13,610 bases of DNA from SZUA-217 sp034658975 (lineage in GTDB: Bacteria; Actinomycetota; Acidimicrobiia; Spongiisociales; ZC4RG35), in NCBI GenBank assembly GCA_034658975.1, contig JAYEGJ010000043.1, positions 1-13,610 on the forward strand, written 5' to 3'. The stretch's first letter is position 1. Every line of letters starts with the position of its first letter. A program made the position numbers and the translations under genes. The notes beneath the pieces were generated by a model. That model was not told the origin of the DNA. It did no database searches and worked only from the letters and a program-made list of their open reading frames with translations. This document shows, one piece after another, positions 1 to 7,004 of this stretch.

Positions 1-53
1 TGATTCCCCCGCTTGATGAGAGCCTGTGTGACCTTCTTCAGTTCTTCGCTCAT
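1..53 (-). CDS. rpoD: RNA polymerase sigma factor RpoD, N-terminal fragment (cut by window edge)
   Basis: Only 17 codons are visible, read leftward from an ATG at 51-53: M-S-E-E-L-K-K-V-T-Q-A-L-I-K-R-G-N. The ATG overlaps the TGA stop of dnaG (ATGA), so the two genes are very probably translationally coupled. The short peptide resembles the start of sigma region 1.1 in primary sigma factors, where a charged helix of the type ELxxLIxxGxxxG opens the protein. In the macromolecular synthesis operon of many bacteria, dnaG is directly followed by rpoD (sigA), which supports the call more strongly than the peptide itself. The gene continues beyond the left edge. Another protein translated from this overlapping start cannot be excluded on 17 residues. 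Confidence 0.55.
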   Translation of the reverse strand, partial: MSEELKKVTQALIKRGN

Positions 54-1792
54 TGCTCGCCTGACGACCGCTTCTTCTGCTGTAAAGCTATCAAGCTTCT
101 GAGGGTTTCGGAATGGGTTTCCGTCCCGGACTCGAGAGATTCGAGACGTTTCTCCAAATCATCGATTTCGGCGTCGAGGCGCTTGCTCCGCAGACGGGCC
201 TCCACGTCGACCCATTCGGGCAGTGGCCTCTCATCCATCGCCAGGGAGCGGAGCAGCCCCTGCACCTGAGGATCGGAGACATCGGAGAAGTCGACCGGGC
301 TCCCCTGGTTCGAACCGGCCAGCTTGTCCTGGATCTCGGTGAAGGCCACAGCGAGACGCTCATCGCTGAAGTCACCGGCGTACACAGTTCCCATGCCCTC
401 GGGATTGGCGAGAACCACCCTCAACAACTCGGCCTCGGCCCGATCGAGAGGTCGATCGGCAACGGTCTCCCCGGCGGTCGACCTCGCTCCGCCCCGTCGC
501 ACTGCCTGTTCGACGGTCGCAAGGTCCACGCCGATCATCCTTGCCACGTACCGGCTGTATTCGCGGCGTGCGATCTCGTCGTGGACACGCCTCACCTGAG
601 CGGCTGCGGCATGGAGAGCCCGGGCTCTCCCCTCGGGCCCGCCGAGATCGTATTTGGAAACCTCATGCTCGATCCGGTGCTCGAGCAACGGCCTGGCCTC
701 GGTCACCGCCTTGACCAGCTCCTCCCCTCTCCCCTGCTGGGCGAGATCACCCGGATCCAGCCCAGCGGGCATGACAGCCACCCGAAGATCGAGATCGAGA
801 CGGAAAGGTGACTCCAACTCGTCAGACCGGAGTGCCGCCTTGGATCCGGCCTCATCGGAGTCGAAAGCGAGAACCACCCTCTCGGTCAACCTTCTCAACA
901 GGTCGAAATGGCCGTCGCCCAACGCCGTACCACAGGTTGCCACCGCCGTTCGGACACCGGCCTGGTGCATCGCTATCACATCTGTATATCCCTCGACGAC
1001 CACGGCCTCACCCGTCGAGGCGATCTCCTGACGGGCACGATCGAGCCCGAACAGAACTCGAGACTTGTTGTAGACCATCGAGTCGGCTGAGTTCACATAT
1101 TTCGCATCAGGGTTGTTCGTCGACTGGGGGTCGATGTCGTCGATCTTTCGGCCGCCGAATGCCACCGGGTCGCCGCGCATGTCGTGGATCGGGAACATCA
1201 GCCGCCCCCGGAACACGTCGTAGAGACCGCGGCGCCCGCGACGGCAGAGCCCGGCGTCGATCATGGCTCTGTCATCGATACCGCCGGTGCGAAGCGATTT
1301 GGTGAGCGTGTCCCAGTCGGTCCCGGCGAAGCCGATCTTCCACTCATCGATCAGATCCACTTCGTAGCCGCGCCCCCTCAGATACGACCTCGCCGGGCCG
1401 GCCTCCGGAGACTTCTTCAACCTCGAGTGATAGACGTCGATGGAACGCCGGATCGCCTCGACAGCGGCTTCCCTCTTCCCCCGCTTCTTGGCGGCATCCG
1501 GGTCACGCACCAGGGTTATCCCCGCCTTGCGGGCGAGCATCTCGAGGGCGTCGGGGAAATCCACCCCCTGCGTCTTCTGAACGAATGAGAAGACATCTCC
1601 GCCTTCACCGCAGCCAAAGCAGTGGTAAAGACCTCTAGCCCTGTCCACCGACATCGACGGCGTCTTCTCCTGGTGGAAGGGACAGACGGCCATCACCGAG
1701 CGGCCCGACTTGCGGACCTTGGTCACCTCGCCCACGAGTTCGACTATGTCGGTCGCCTCACGGACGCGATCGATGTCGCCTCTGTCTGTCAT
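50..1792 (-). CDS. dnaG: DNA primase DnaG
   Basis: Synthesises RNA primers at the replication fork for the leading strand and each Okazaki fragment, working with the DnaB helicase. The 580-residue protein has the full family layout. An N-terminal CHC2 zinc ribbon has ligands C37, H40, C58 and C61. The catalytic core carries the basic RGRLMFPI motif near 196-202. The TOPRIM fold has E267 in VVVEGYTD and the metal-binding D311-S-D313 in the FDSDEAG motif. The C-terminal part (about 450-580) is variable and should bind DnaB. The ATG at 1790-1792 is well placed, giving the usual short lead of about 36 residues to the zinc ribbon. It overlaps the presumed rpoD start by 4 nt. Upstream lies a good sigma-70-type promoter and no Shine-Dalgarno sequence. 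All catalytic residues expected are present. Confidence 0.97.
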   Translation of the reverse strand: MTDRGDIDRVREATDIVELVGEVTKVRKSGRSVMAVCPFHQEKTPSMSVDRARGLYHCFGCGEGGDVFSFVQKTQGVDFPDALEMLARKAGITLVRDPDAAKKRGKREAAVEAIRRSIDVYHSRLKKSPEAGPARSYLRGRGYEVDLIDEWKIGFAGTDWDTLTKSLRTGGIDDRAMIDAGLCRRGRRGLYDVFRGRLMFPIHDMRGDPVAFGGRKIDDIDPQSTNNPDAKYVNSADSMVYNKSRVLFGLDRARQEIASTGEAVVVEGYTDVIAMHQAGVRTAVATCGTALGDGHFDLLRRLTERVVLAFDSDEAGSKAALRSDELESPFRLDLDLRVAVMPAGLDPGDLAQQGRGEELVKAVTEARPLLEHRIEHEVSKYDLGGPEGRARALHAAAAQVRRVHDEIARREYSRYVARMIGVDLATVEQAVRRGGARSTAGETVADRPLDRAEAELLRVVLANPEGMGTVYAGDFSDERLAVAFTEIQDKLAGSNQGSPVDFSDVSDPQVQGLLRSLAMDERPLPEWVDVEARLRSKRLDAEIDDLEKRLESLESGTETHSETLRSLIALQQKKRSSGEQ

Positions 1793-1800
1793 CCCGCCCG

Positions 1801-1828
1801 ATCATACGGACGGGATGAGGTTCCTCAA
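1801..1828 (-). promoter_or_regulatory. Putative dnaG(-rpoD) promoter
   Basis: On the minus strand, TTGAGG (1828-1823) and TATGAT (1806-1801) are separated by 16 nt, a good match to the vegetative -35/-10 pattern. The -10 box ends 8 nt before the dnaG ATG, so transcription would start at or within a few bases of the start codon. The -35 box includes the TGA stop of the upstream YceI-domain gene, so dnaG and rpoD can be expressed independently of glyS. No experimental support is available from sequence alone. Confidence 0.45.
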
Positions 1829-2526
1829 CCGGCTACAGCGACAAAGGTGATTGTGAGGAGGACTTCGTCGGGGACGTTGGCCACACCGGGCACCGAGGGG
1901 ATACCGATGCCGAAATCGGACCGCAGGACCTGAGCCGTCGCCGAACCCTCGATGGTGGATTCGTCGGCCAAAACAACCGAAGCATCGAACGTGACCGAAT
2001 TGGTTTCCCCGCGAATCAACAGGTCACCGGTGAGGGTGAAGCTGAATGTCTCCCCCGGTCCGGCCGCTTCGGGAAGCCCATCTACAGACGTGATATCGAA
2101 AGTAATGAGCTCGTGTTCATCGCTCGCAGAGTTGAGGATGATCGGCCCACGTATGGCCCTATCTCGACGTTCGGCATCGGTTCTGAAGGTGCGGGCATTG
2201 ACGACGATCTGGGAGAACTGAACCGTACCGAGGTCGGCGAGGTCGATCTGGACCTGGCCGGCCACCTGGTCGGTCTCGCCGATGACCAGATTGGGTTGGC
2301 CCTGAAGCTCCTCGTCGACCTCGAAGGCGACTGTCGACCTTGACGAGTCGATGACGTATGCCTTCTCGGTGTCGGCCGCTGCGGTGGTGGAACCCGCTGC
2401 GATTGTCGGTGTGGTCAACTCCGTCGAGGGCTCTCCGGAGCCTCCAGCGAACCAGACCCATGCAAGTGCCGCCCCTCCAAAGGCGAGGACAAAAGCGACG
2501 ATCCGACCGAGAACTGAGCGATTCAT
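1825..2526 (-). CDS. YceI-domain protein with N-terminal membrane anchor or signal peptide
   Basis: A 233-residue protein. Residues about 8-27 form one hydrophobic segment after a short basic start (signal peptide or anchor). A Thr/Ala/Ser-rich linker to about residue 54 follows, then a YceI domain to the end. YceI proteins are lipocalin-like beta barrels; characterised members bind isoprenoid or amphipathic lipids in the periplasm or outside the membrane. Family hallmarks seen are the opening YVIDSSRSTVAFEV, the RDRAIRGPIIL stretch, the GDLLIRGETNSVTFD strand, and a closing RSDFGI...PDEVLLTITFVA. There is no lipobox cysteine, so it is either secreted or anchored by the helix. It lies 43 nt after glyS, with AGGA at 2534-2531 as ribosome binding site, and 32 nt before dnaG. 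The ligand and the biological role here are unknown. Confidence 0.85.
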   Translation of the reverse strand: MNRSVLGRIVAFVLAFGGAALAWVWFAGGSGEPSTELTTPTIAAGSTTAAADTEKAYVIDSSRSTVAFEVDEELQGQPNLVIGETDQVAGQVQIDLADLGTVQFSQIVVNARTFRTDAERRDRAIRGPIILNSASDEHELITFDITSVDGLPEAAGPGETFSFTLTGDLLIRGETNSVTFDASVVLADESTIEGSATAQVLRSDFGIGIPSVPGVANVPDEVLLTITFVAVAG

Positions 2527-2569
2527 GTCTTCCTAAGTGTGGTAATCGAGTGTCAACAACTGATAAAGA

Positions 2570-3877
2570 TCAGTCGAGCTTCCCGTCGAGGTAGGAGACC
2601 AACGAGTCCATCGACACCCGGTCTTGCTGCATGGTGTCGCGGTCGCGGACCGTGACTGCACCATCGTCGAGCGACTCGAAGTCGACAGTCACGCAGAAGG
2701 GTGTGCCGATCTCGTCCTGCCTCCGGTAGCGCCGGCCGATCGACTGGGTGATGTCCAACTCCACCATCCACCGCTTCCGCAGCTCGGAGGCCAGCTTCTC
2801 CGCCGGCTCGATCAACTCGGGTTTCTTGGAGAGGGGCAGGACCGCTGCCTTGTACGGGGCGAGGCGGTGGTGCAGCTTCAGCACCGTCCGGGTCTCGTCG
2901 TTGACCGTTTCCTCGGTGTAGCCGTCGATGAGGAACGCAAACGTCGTTCGCGTGGCGCCCGCCGCGGGCTCGATCACATAAGGGAAGAACCGCTCGTTGG
3001 CCTCCTGGTCGAAGTAGCGAAGATCCTCACCCGAGTGCTCGGTGTGCTGTTTCAGGTCGAAATCGGTCCGGTTGGCGATGCCTTCCAACTCGTCCCAGCC
3101 CCAGGGGAAGAGGTAGTCGACGTCGGCGGTCGCCTGCGAATAGTGGCTCAACTCGTCCTCGTCGTGGTCCCGAAGCCGTAGATTGTCGGGATTCATGCCC
3201 AGGTCGACATACCACTGGAACCGGGCATCGAGCCAGTACTGGAACCACTCGTCGGCCTCCTCGGGACGGACGAAGAATTCCATCTCCATCTGCTCGAACT
3301 CCCGAGTCCTGAACACAAACTGACCGGGCGTGATCTCGTTTCGGAAGGCCTTTCCGATCTGGGCGATGCCGAACGGCAAGCGCAGCCGATTGGTGCGGCG
3401 GACGTTCTCGTAGTTGATGAAGATCCCCTGAGCCGTCTCCGGACGCAGATATACGAGGTTGTCGTCGGTCTCGACCGGCCCCATGTGCGTGCGAAGCATC
3501 AGGTTGAAATTGCGGGCCTCGGTGAACTCGCCGGTCTTGCCACAAGTCGGGCACTTGTCCGGGTCATCGAGCCTGTCAAGACGGTGGCGACTGTGGCAGT
3601 TCTTGCACTCGACAAGTGGATCTGTGAACACCTCTTCGTGTCCCGAGGCCTTCCACACGGTACGGGCCTGGAGGATCGCCGAGTCGAGCCCGACGATGTC
3701 GGACCGGTGCTGGACCATTGAGCGCCACCACTCCCCCTTGACGTTGCGCAGCAGTTCGACGCCCAGCGGTCCGTAGTCATAGGCGGAGCGAAGCCCGCCG
3801 TAGATCTCGGAGGACTGGAAGACAAACCCCCGCTTCTTGGCGAGGTTGGAGATTGTTTCGAGTGTTACTTCTGTCAT
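2570..3877 (-). CDS. glyS: Glycyl-tRNA synthetase, single-chain (eukaryote/archaea-like) type
   Basis: Charges tRNA-Gly with glycine in the cytoplasm. The 435-residue protein is a class II synthetase of the alpha-2 type found in Actinobacteria, mycoplasmas, archaea and eukaryotes, not the two-subunit GlyQ/GlyS form. Seen features: an N-terminal FVFQSSEIYGGL...YDYGPLG segment typical of this family; a zinc-knuckle-like insert with C91, C94, C109 and C112; motif 2 around IGKAFRNEITP and FRTREFEQMEMEFF (174-202); a motif 3 region PAAGATRTTFAFLIDGYT; and a C-terminal anticodon-binding domain starting near LAPYKAAVLPL. The ATG start is preceded by AGGA with a 6-nt spacer. It lies 37 nt after uppS. 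Length fits the family, and nothing is broken. Confidence 0.96.
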   Translation of the reverse strand: MTEVTLETISNLAKKRGFVFQSSEIYGGLRSAYDYGPLGVELLRNVKGEWWRSMVQHRSDIVGLDSAILQARTVWKASGHEEVFTDPLVECKNCHSRHRLDRLDDPDKCPTCGKTGEFTEARNFNLMLRTHMGPVETDDNLVYLRPETAQGIFINYENVRRTNRLRLPFGIAQIGKAFRNEITPGQFVFRTREFEQMEMEFFVRPEEADEWFQYWLDARFQWYVDLGMNPDNLRLRDHDEDELSHYSQATADVDYLFPWGWDELEGIANRTDFDLKQHTEHSGEDLRYFDQEANERFFPYVIEPAAGATRTTFAFLIDGYTEETVNDETRTVLKLHHRLAPYKAAVLPLSKKPELIEPAEKLASELRKRWMVELDITQSIGRRYRRQDEIGTPFCVTVDFESLDDGAVTVRDRDTMQQDRVSMDSLVSYLDGKLD

Positions 3878-3914
3878 TGGTGGTCCTGAACGGTGGCCCA
3901 GATGGCTCCGCTAG

Positions 3915-4673
3915 TCAATCTGAATCGGACGGTATGTCCTCGGCACCGCCAAAGCGGCGATCACGTTCCTGAAACTCGACAACCGCATCTACCAGGGCAT
4001 GCCGATCGAAGTCGGGCCACAGAATCCCCGGGAAATAGAACTCCGCGTATGCGGCCTGCCAGAGCAGGAAGTTGGACAGGCGGTGCTCGCCGGAAGACCG
4101 GATGACAAGATCGACATCGGGCATGTCCGGGATGTAGAGATGTGAGCCAAGCGTATCTTCGGTGATGTCCTCCGGCGTCAGATCGCCTACTGCGACAGCC
4201 TCGGCCAGCGAACGAGCCGCCGATGTGATCTCCCGGCGACTGCCGTAGTTGAAGGCGAATACGAGGTTCAGCTCTTCATTACCGCTGGTCATCTCTTCGG
4301 CTTCGGCCATGTGCTTGCGGTTGCGATCCGGAATCCGCGGGTCCTCCATGGCACCGGCGAATCTCATCCGCACACCCTGAGCATGAAGCTCGTCCCGGCG
4401 GCGCTGAAGGAGGTCTTCGTTGAACCACATCAAGAACTCCACCTCCTCGCCCGAACGGCCCCAGTTCTCGGTGGAAAACGTGAAGGCGGTGACCCACTTG
4501 ATACCGATTTCGCGAGCACCCTCAACGGTGTCGAAGAGAGCCTCTTCACCAGCGAGGTGGCCGGCGGTTCGGGGAAGGCCCCGGGCGTTGGCCCAGCGAC
4601 CGTTGCCGTCGAGGATCAGCCCGATGTGAACCGGGATCCGATCCGGGTCGACGTTGGAAAGGTCGAGGGTCAC
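3915..4673 (-). CDS. uppS: Isoprenyl transferase (polyprenyl diphosphate synthase, cis-type)
   Basis: Cis-prenyltransferase that condenses isopentenyl diphosphate units onto an allylic primer to make the long polyprenyl diphosphate carrier lipid of cell-wall synthesis. The 252-residue protein shows LDGNGRWANARG with catalytic D22, FSTENW (66-71), the NYGSRREI motif (142-149) and the pyrophosphate/IPP-binding IRSSGEHRLSNFLLWQ (191-206). The start is a GTG within a GTGA overlap with the recO stop, which fixes it well and implies coupling. In mycobacteria, the recO-linked cis-prenyltransferase makes decaprenyl diphosphate. The chain length here cannot be read from the sequence. Confidence 0.95.
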   Translation of the reverse strand: MTLDLSNVDPDRIPVHIGLILDGNGRWANARGLPRTAGHLAGEEALFDTVEGAREIGIKWVTAFTFSTENWGRSGEEVEFLMWFNEDLLQRRRDELHAQGVRMRFAGAMEDPRIPDRNRKHMAEAEEMTSGNEELNLVFAFNYGSRREITSAARSLAEAVAVGDLTPEDITEDTLGSHLYIPDMPDVDLVIRSSGEHRLSNFLLWQAAYAEFYFPGILWPDFDRHALVDAVVEFQERDRRFGGAEDIPSDSD

Positions 4674-5386
4674 TCCATCACCGCCAGTGAGGCCAGCTTC
4701 CTATCGAGGTGGTATTCGACGAACCGCCGTGCCACGCCCATGGCCTCCCCGGCGAGGGCCTCATCCGTAGAAGGAAGAGATGTCAATTCCGCGTCGGCCA
4801 GGACAGCGAGATAGCTGGTGAGGCCCTCACGCAGCCTCACGGCCCCATCTACCCGGCACGTATCACAGACCGCTCCACCTCCGCCGAAAGAGAACCGGTG
4901 AAGGTCTTCGAGTCGGCCACACGCCGCACACTGGACCAGCGAAGGAGCAACACCGACTACGTCGGCGAGTTTCAGGAGGAAGCTGGTTATCAGATCCTTG
5001 CCCACATGGCCAGATTCGAGTGCTTTGAGCCCGCGTTGGAGCAGTAGGAAGAGCCGAATCGAGGACTCCTCTTCTTGGGCGACGGCATCGGCAGCCTCGA
5101 CCATCGTGCCCGCAGCGATCACCGCGTCGAGGTCCGCCCGGAGCCGGGGGAAAGGTTCGAGAACGGCGACCTGAGTGATGGTGTCGAGGTTGCGGCCCTC
5201 GTAGAGAACCAGGTCGACGTGGGTGAATGGCTCGAGACGGCCACCAAAACGGCTCTTGGTCCTACGAACGCCTTTGGCGACCGTGCGCATCTTGCCGGTA
5301 TTCGGGCTGAGAAGGACAACGACACGGTCGGCCTCACCAAACGGGTAAGACCTCAGAACAATCCCCTGGTCATGACGGATGCCCAT
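4670..5386 (-). CDS. recO: DNA repair protein RecO
   Basis: Recombination mediator that helps load RecA onto SSB-coated single-stranded DNA with RecR (and RecF). The 238-residue length is normal. An N-terminal OB-fold (about 1-80) opens with GIVLRSYPFGEADRVVVLLS and contains the basic GVRRTKSRFGGRLEPF patch expected to contact DNA. A helical middle domain follows. A zinc-binding site is formed by C153-x2-C156 and C174-x2-C177, as in Gram-positive and Deinococcus RecO. The gene is divergent from the pterin dehydratase gene with only 36 nt between starts, and is followed by uppS through a GTGA overlap. There is no clear Shine-Dalgarno sequence before the ATG; a TACCCT hexamer ends 10 nt upstream. 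Confidence 0.95.
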   Translation of the reverse strand: MGIRHDQGIVLRSYPFGEADRVVVLLSPNTGKMRTVAKGVRRTKSRFGGRLEPFTHVDLVLYEGRNLDTITQVAVLEPFPRLRADLDAVIAAGTMVEAADAVAQEEESSIRLFLLLQRGLKALESGHVGKDLITSFLLKLADVVGVAPSLVQCAACGRLEDLHRFSFGGGGAVCDTCRVDGAVRLREGLTSYLAVLADAELTSLPSTDEALAGEAMGVARRFVEYHLDRKLASLAVME

Positions 5387-5422
5387 CGAGTGCTAGAGGG
5401 TATCGAGGCGTAGGCTCTGAGC
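5387..5422. promoter_or_regulatory. Divergent recO / pterin dehydratase promoter region
   Basis: This 36-nt gap must hold two back-to-back promoters or be read through. On the plus strand, TAGGCT (5411-5416) ends 6 nt before the dehydratase ATG. On the minus strand, TACCCT (5402-5397) ends 10 nt before the recO ATG. Both fit the TAnnnT -10 pattern, and neither gene has a Shine-Dalgarno sequence, so leaderless or nearly leaderless transcripts are plausible. No convincing -35 boxes are visible. Confidence 0.3.
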
Positions 5423-5719
5423 ATGGCACTGGTACGTGATGATGAGGTCGAGGCATTCCTGGAAGCACACCCGGAGTGGTCCCGTGATGGCAGCGAGATC
5501 ACCCGGACCTACATCTTCAAGAACTTCAACGAGTCGATGGGCTTCGTGACGAGGGTTGCGTTGGAAGCCGAGAAGGCCGACCACCACCCCGATATCGACA
5601 TCCGTTGGAACAAGGTCACCCTCACGCTCTCAACCCACTCCGAAGGCGGCCTGACCGCCCAAGACCTCGACCTCGCCGACACCGCCGACCGCTTGGGTCT
5701 GGAAACCTCAGGTAGTTAG
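5423..5719 (+). CDS. phhB: Pterin-4a-carbinolamine dehydratase (4a-hydroxytetrahydrobiopterin dehydratase)
   Basis: Dehydrates 4a-hydroxytetrahydropterin so the cofactor used by aromatic amino acid hydroxylases can be recycled; bacterial members often occur without an obvious hydroxylase partner. The 98-residue protein is the usual length and a single domain. The active-site signature E50-x3-H54-H55-P56 is intact, followed by W62 and the later histidine in THSEGGLT (H72), with conserved D81 and LA at 84-85. The start has no Shine-Dalgarno sequence but is preceded by a -10-like TAGGCT. The last codons and the TAG stop fall inside copy 1 of the hairpin repeat, so the C-terminal E-T-S-G-S tail is encoded by the repeat. 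No aromatic amino acid hydroxylase is seen in the window. Confidence 0.92.
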   Translation: MALVRDDEVEAFLEAHPEWSRDGSEITRTYIFKNFNESMGFVTRVALEAEKADHHPDIDIRWNKVTLTLSTHSEGGLTAQDLDLADTADRLGLETSGS

Positions 5720-5750
5720 ACCCGTATCCGGGTCGAACCGCCCCGAGAAA
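5702..5750 (+). repeat. Hairpin repeat, copy 1 (shared with 12242-12290)
   Basis: The first 22 nt (5702-5723) are identical to the reverse complement of 12269-12290, and the whole 49 nt match at 41 positions. The element holds a hairpin with arms GTTAGACCCG (5715-5724) and CGGGTCGAAC (5729-5738) and loop TATC; 9 of 10 pairs form. The TAG stop of the upstream gene is inside the 5' arm. Weak T content after the hairpin argues against an ordinary intrinsic terminator. Function unknown. Confidence 0.85.
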
Positions 5751-5819
5751 CACCGGCCGGGCTCCAAATGGATCTTGGGCCGACGGTCGGGAGGCGAAGG
5801 GCACAAGGTCCCTGTCGTG

Positions 5820-5832
5820 CCGGGTCACCCGG
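5820..5832. promoter_or_regulatory. Interrupted palindrome upstream of asnA, possible operator
   Basis: CCGGGT-C-ACCCGG is a perfect 6+6 palindrome around one central base, ending 38 nt before the asnA start. Its placement in the only sizeable intergenic region of the window suits an operator for asnA, but GC-rich palindromes of this size also arise by chance and no regulator is seen nearby. Confidence 0.25.
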
Positions 5833-5860
5833 TCGATACGGTGAGATGTTGTTCTAACCC

Positions 5861-5866
5861 AGGAGG
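5861..5866 (+). promoter_or_regulatory. Consensus ribosome binding site of asnA
   Basis: AGGAGG lies 4 nt before the ATG at 5871. It decides the start: a longer in-frame reading from 5775 exists, but its extra 32 residues precede this site and match nothing in the family. It is the only full AGGAGG Shine-Dalgarno seen before a start codon in the window. Confidence 0.8.
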
Positions 5867-5870
5867 ACGA

Positions 5871-7001
5871 ATGTCCGACAAAACCGCCGATCTCGCCGGC
5901 CCGGGAATCGGGAACTACGCGGATCTAGAGAAGATCCTTCCCGACGACTACCAGTCCTTTCTCACTCCGCGTGAGACCATGGAGGCGCTGTTCCTCGTCA
6001 AGACCTACATCGAGGAGAACCTTTGCAAGGAACTGAACCTGATGATGGTGCAGGTTCCGCTGATCGTTGACAAAGAGAGCGGTGTCAACGACATGCTCGA
6101 CCGGGACGGGTCCCGCACTCCCGTCGAGTTCCACATCTCCAACGACAACGACAAGCACCCCATCGACGGCCAGGTCGTCCAAGCAGCGACCAAGTGGAAG
6201 AGGATGGCGCTCGCCCAATTCGGCATGGACGTTGGCGAGGGCGTCTGCACGGACATGAAGGCGTTGCGCAAGGACTATTTCCTCGACCACGATCACTCGG
6301 CTTATGTCGATCAGTGGGACTGGGAGCGGGTCATCGCCCCAGAGGATCGGAACCTCGACGTCCTCACGGATGTCGTCAAGAGAATCTGGAAGGTGCTGGT
6401 CGGCGCCGAACGACACGTCCAGGAGAGATTCCCTCAGCTCAACACACCGAAGTACCCGAACCTGGGCGAGGAACTGACCTTCCTGCATGCCGAGGAAATC
6501 CTCGCCATGTACCCCGATCTGCCCCGCAAGGCAAGGGAGACGGCTGTGTTGCAGAAGCACCCGGCGGTCTTCATCTACGGGATCGGCTGGCCGTTGGAGG
6601 ACGGTTACCCACATGAGATGCGGGCAGCCGATTACGACGACTGGGTTGCCGAGACGGTCTCAGCCGCGGGGAACCCCGTGCACGGCCTCAACGGCGACAT
6701 CCTGGTCTGGAACCCGGTCACCCGACGGCGCCATGAGCTGACGTCAATGGGCATCCGCGTGACCAAAGATTCGCTGGTGACTCAGCTCGAGATGTCCGGC
6801 CAGCTCGACATGCTCGAGTTGCCGTATCACCAGGCGATCATGAACGACGAGATCCCACTCTCGATCGGTGGCGGCATCGGCCAGTCGCGGACCTACATGA
6901 TGCTGCTGAAGAAGGCCCACCTCGGCGAGGTGTCGGTGACGGTGTGGCCACAGATCCTCAAGGACATGTGCGCCGCACGGAAGATCTACGTTCTGGAGTA
7001 G
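5871..7001 (+). CDS. asnA: Aspartate--ammonia ligase (asparagine synthetase A)
   Basis: Makes asparagine from aspartate, ammonia and ATP; unlike AsnB it uses free ammonia, not glutamine. The fold is that of class II aspartyl/asparaginyl-tRNA synthetase cores. The 376-residue protein is longer than the roughly 330 residues of the E. coli enzyme, mainly at the N terminus, but matches throughout. Landmarks are VPLIVDKESGVNDML (62-76), VEFH and the KWKR segment (108-111), AYVDQWDWERV (144-154), GLNGDILVWNPV (272-283), SSMGIRV-like TSMGIRV (291-297), and motif 3 SIGGGIGQSRTYMMLL (331-346). The AGGAGG site fixes the start. It lies 151 nt after the pterin dehydratase gene, beyond the hairpin repeat, so it probably has its own promoter. 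Its stop is 3 nt from the convergent crotonase gene. AsnA is patchily distributed, fitting an accessory gene here. Confidence 0.95.
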   Translation: MSDKTADLAGPGIGNYADLEKILPDDYQSFLTPRETMEALFLVKTYIEENLCKELNLMMVQVPLIVDKESGVNDMLDRDGSRTPVEFHISNDNDKHPIDGQVVQAATKWKRMALAQFGMDVGEGVCTDMKALRKDYFLDHDHSAYVDQWDWERVIAPEDRNLDVLTDVVKRIWKVLVGAERHVQERFPQLNTPKYPNLGEELTFLHAEEILAMYPDLPRKARETAVLQKHPAVFIYGIGWPLEDGYPHEMRAADYDDWVAETVSAAGNPVHGLNGDILVWNPVTRRRHELTSMGIRVTKDSLVTQLEMSGQLDMLELPYHQAIMNDEIPLSIGGGIGQSRTYMMLLKKAHLGEVSVTVWPQILKDMCAARKIYVLE

Positions 7002-7004
7002 AAC

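Noticed and set aside
2551..2556. TTGACA on the minus strand upstream of the YceI-domain gene as a promoter -35 box
   Set aside because: No acceptable -10 hexamer is found at 16-18 nt; the nearest, TAGGAA, is at 15 nt and overlaps the ribosome binding site.
2559..2574. ACTGAT-AAAG-ATCAGT stem at the end of glyS as a terminator
   Set aside because: The stem is short and AT-rich with no clear T-run, and the YceI gene follows closely on the same strand.
5775..5870. Upstream extension of asnA by 32 codons
   Set aside because: The extension lies before the AGGAGG site and includes the palindrome; family similarity starts after the ATG at 5871.
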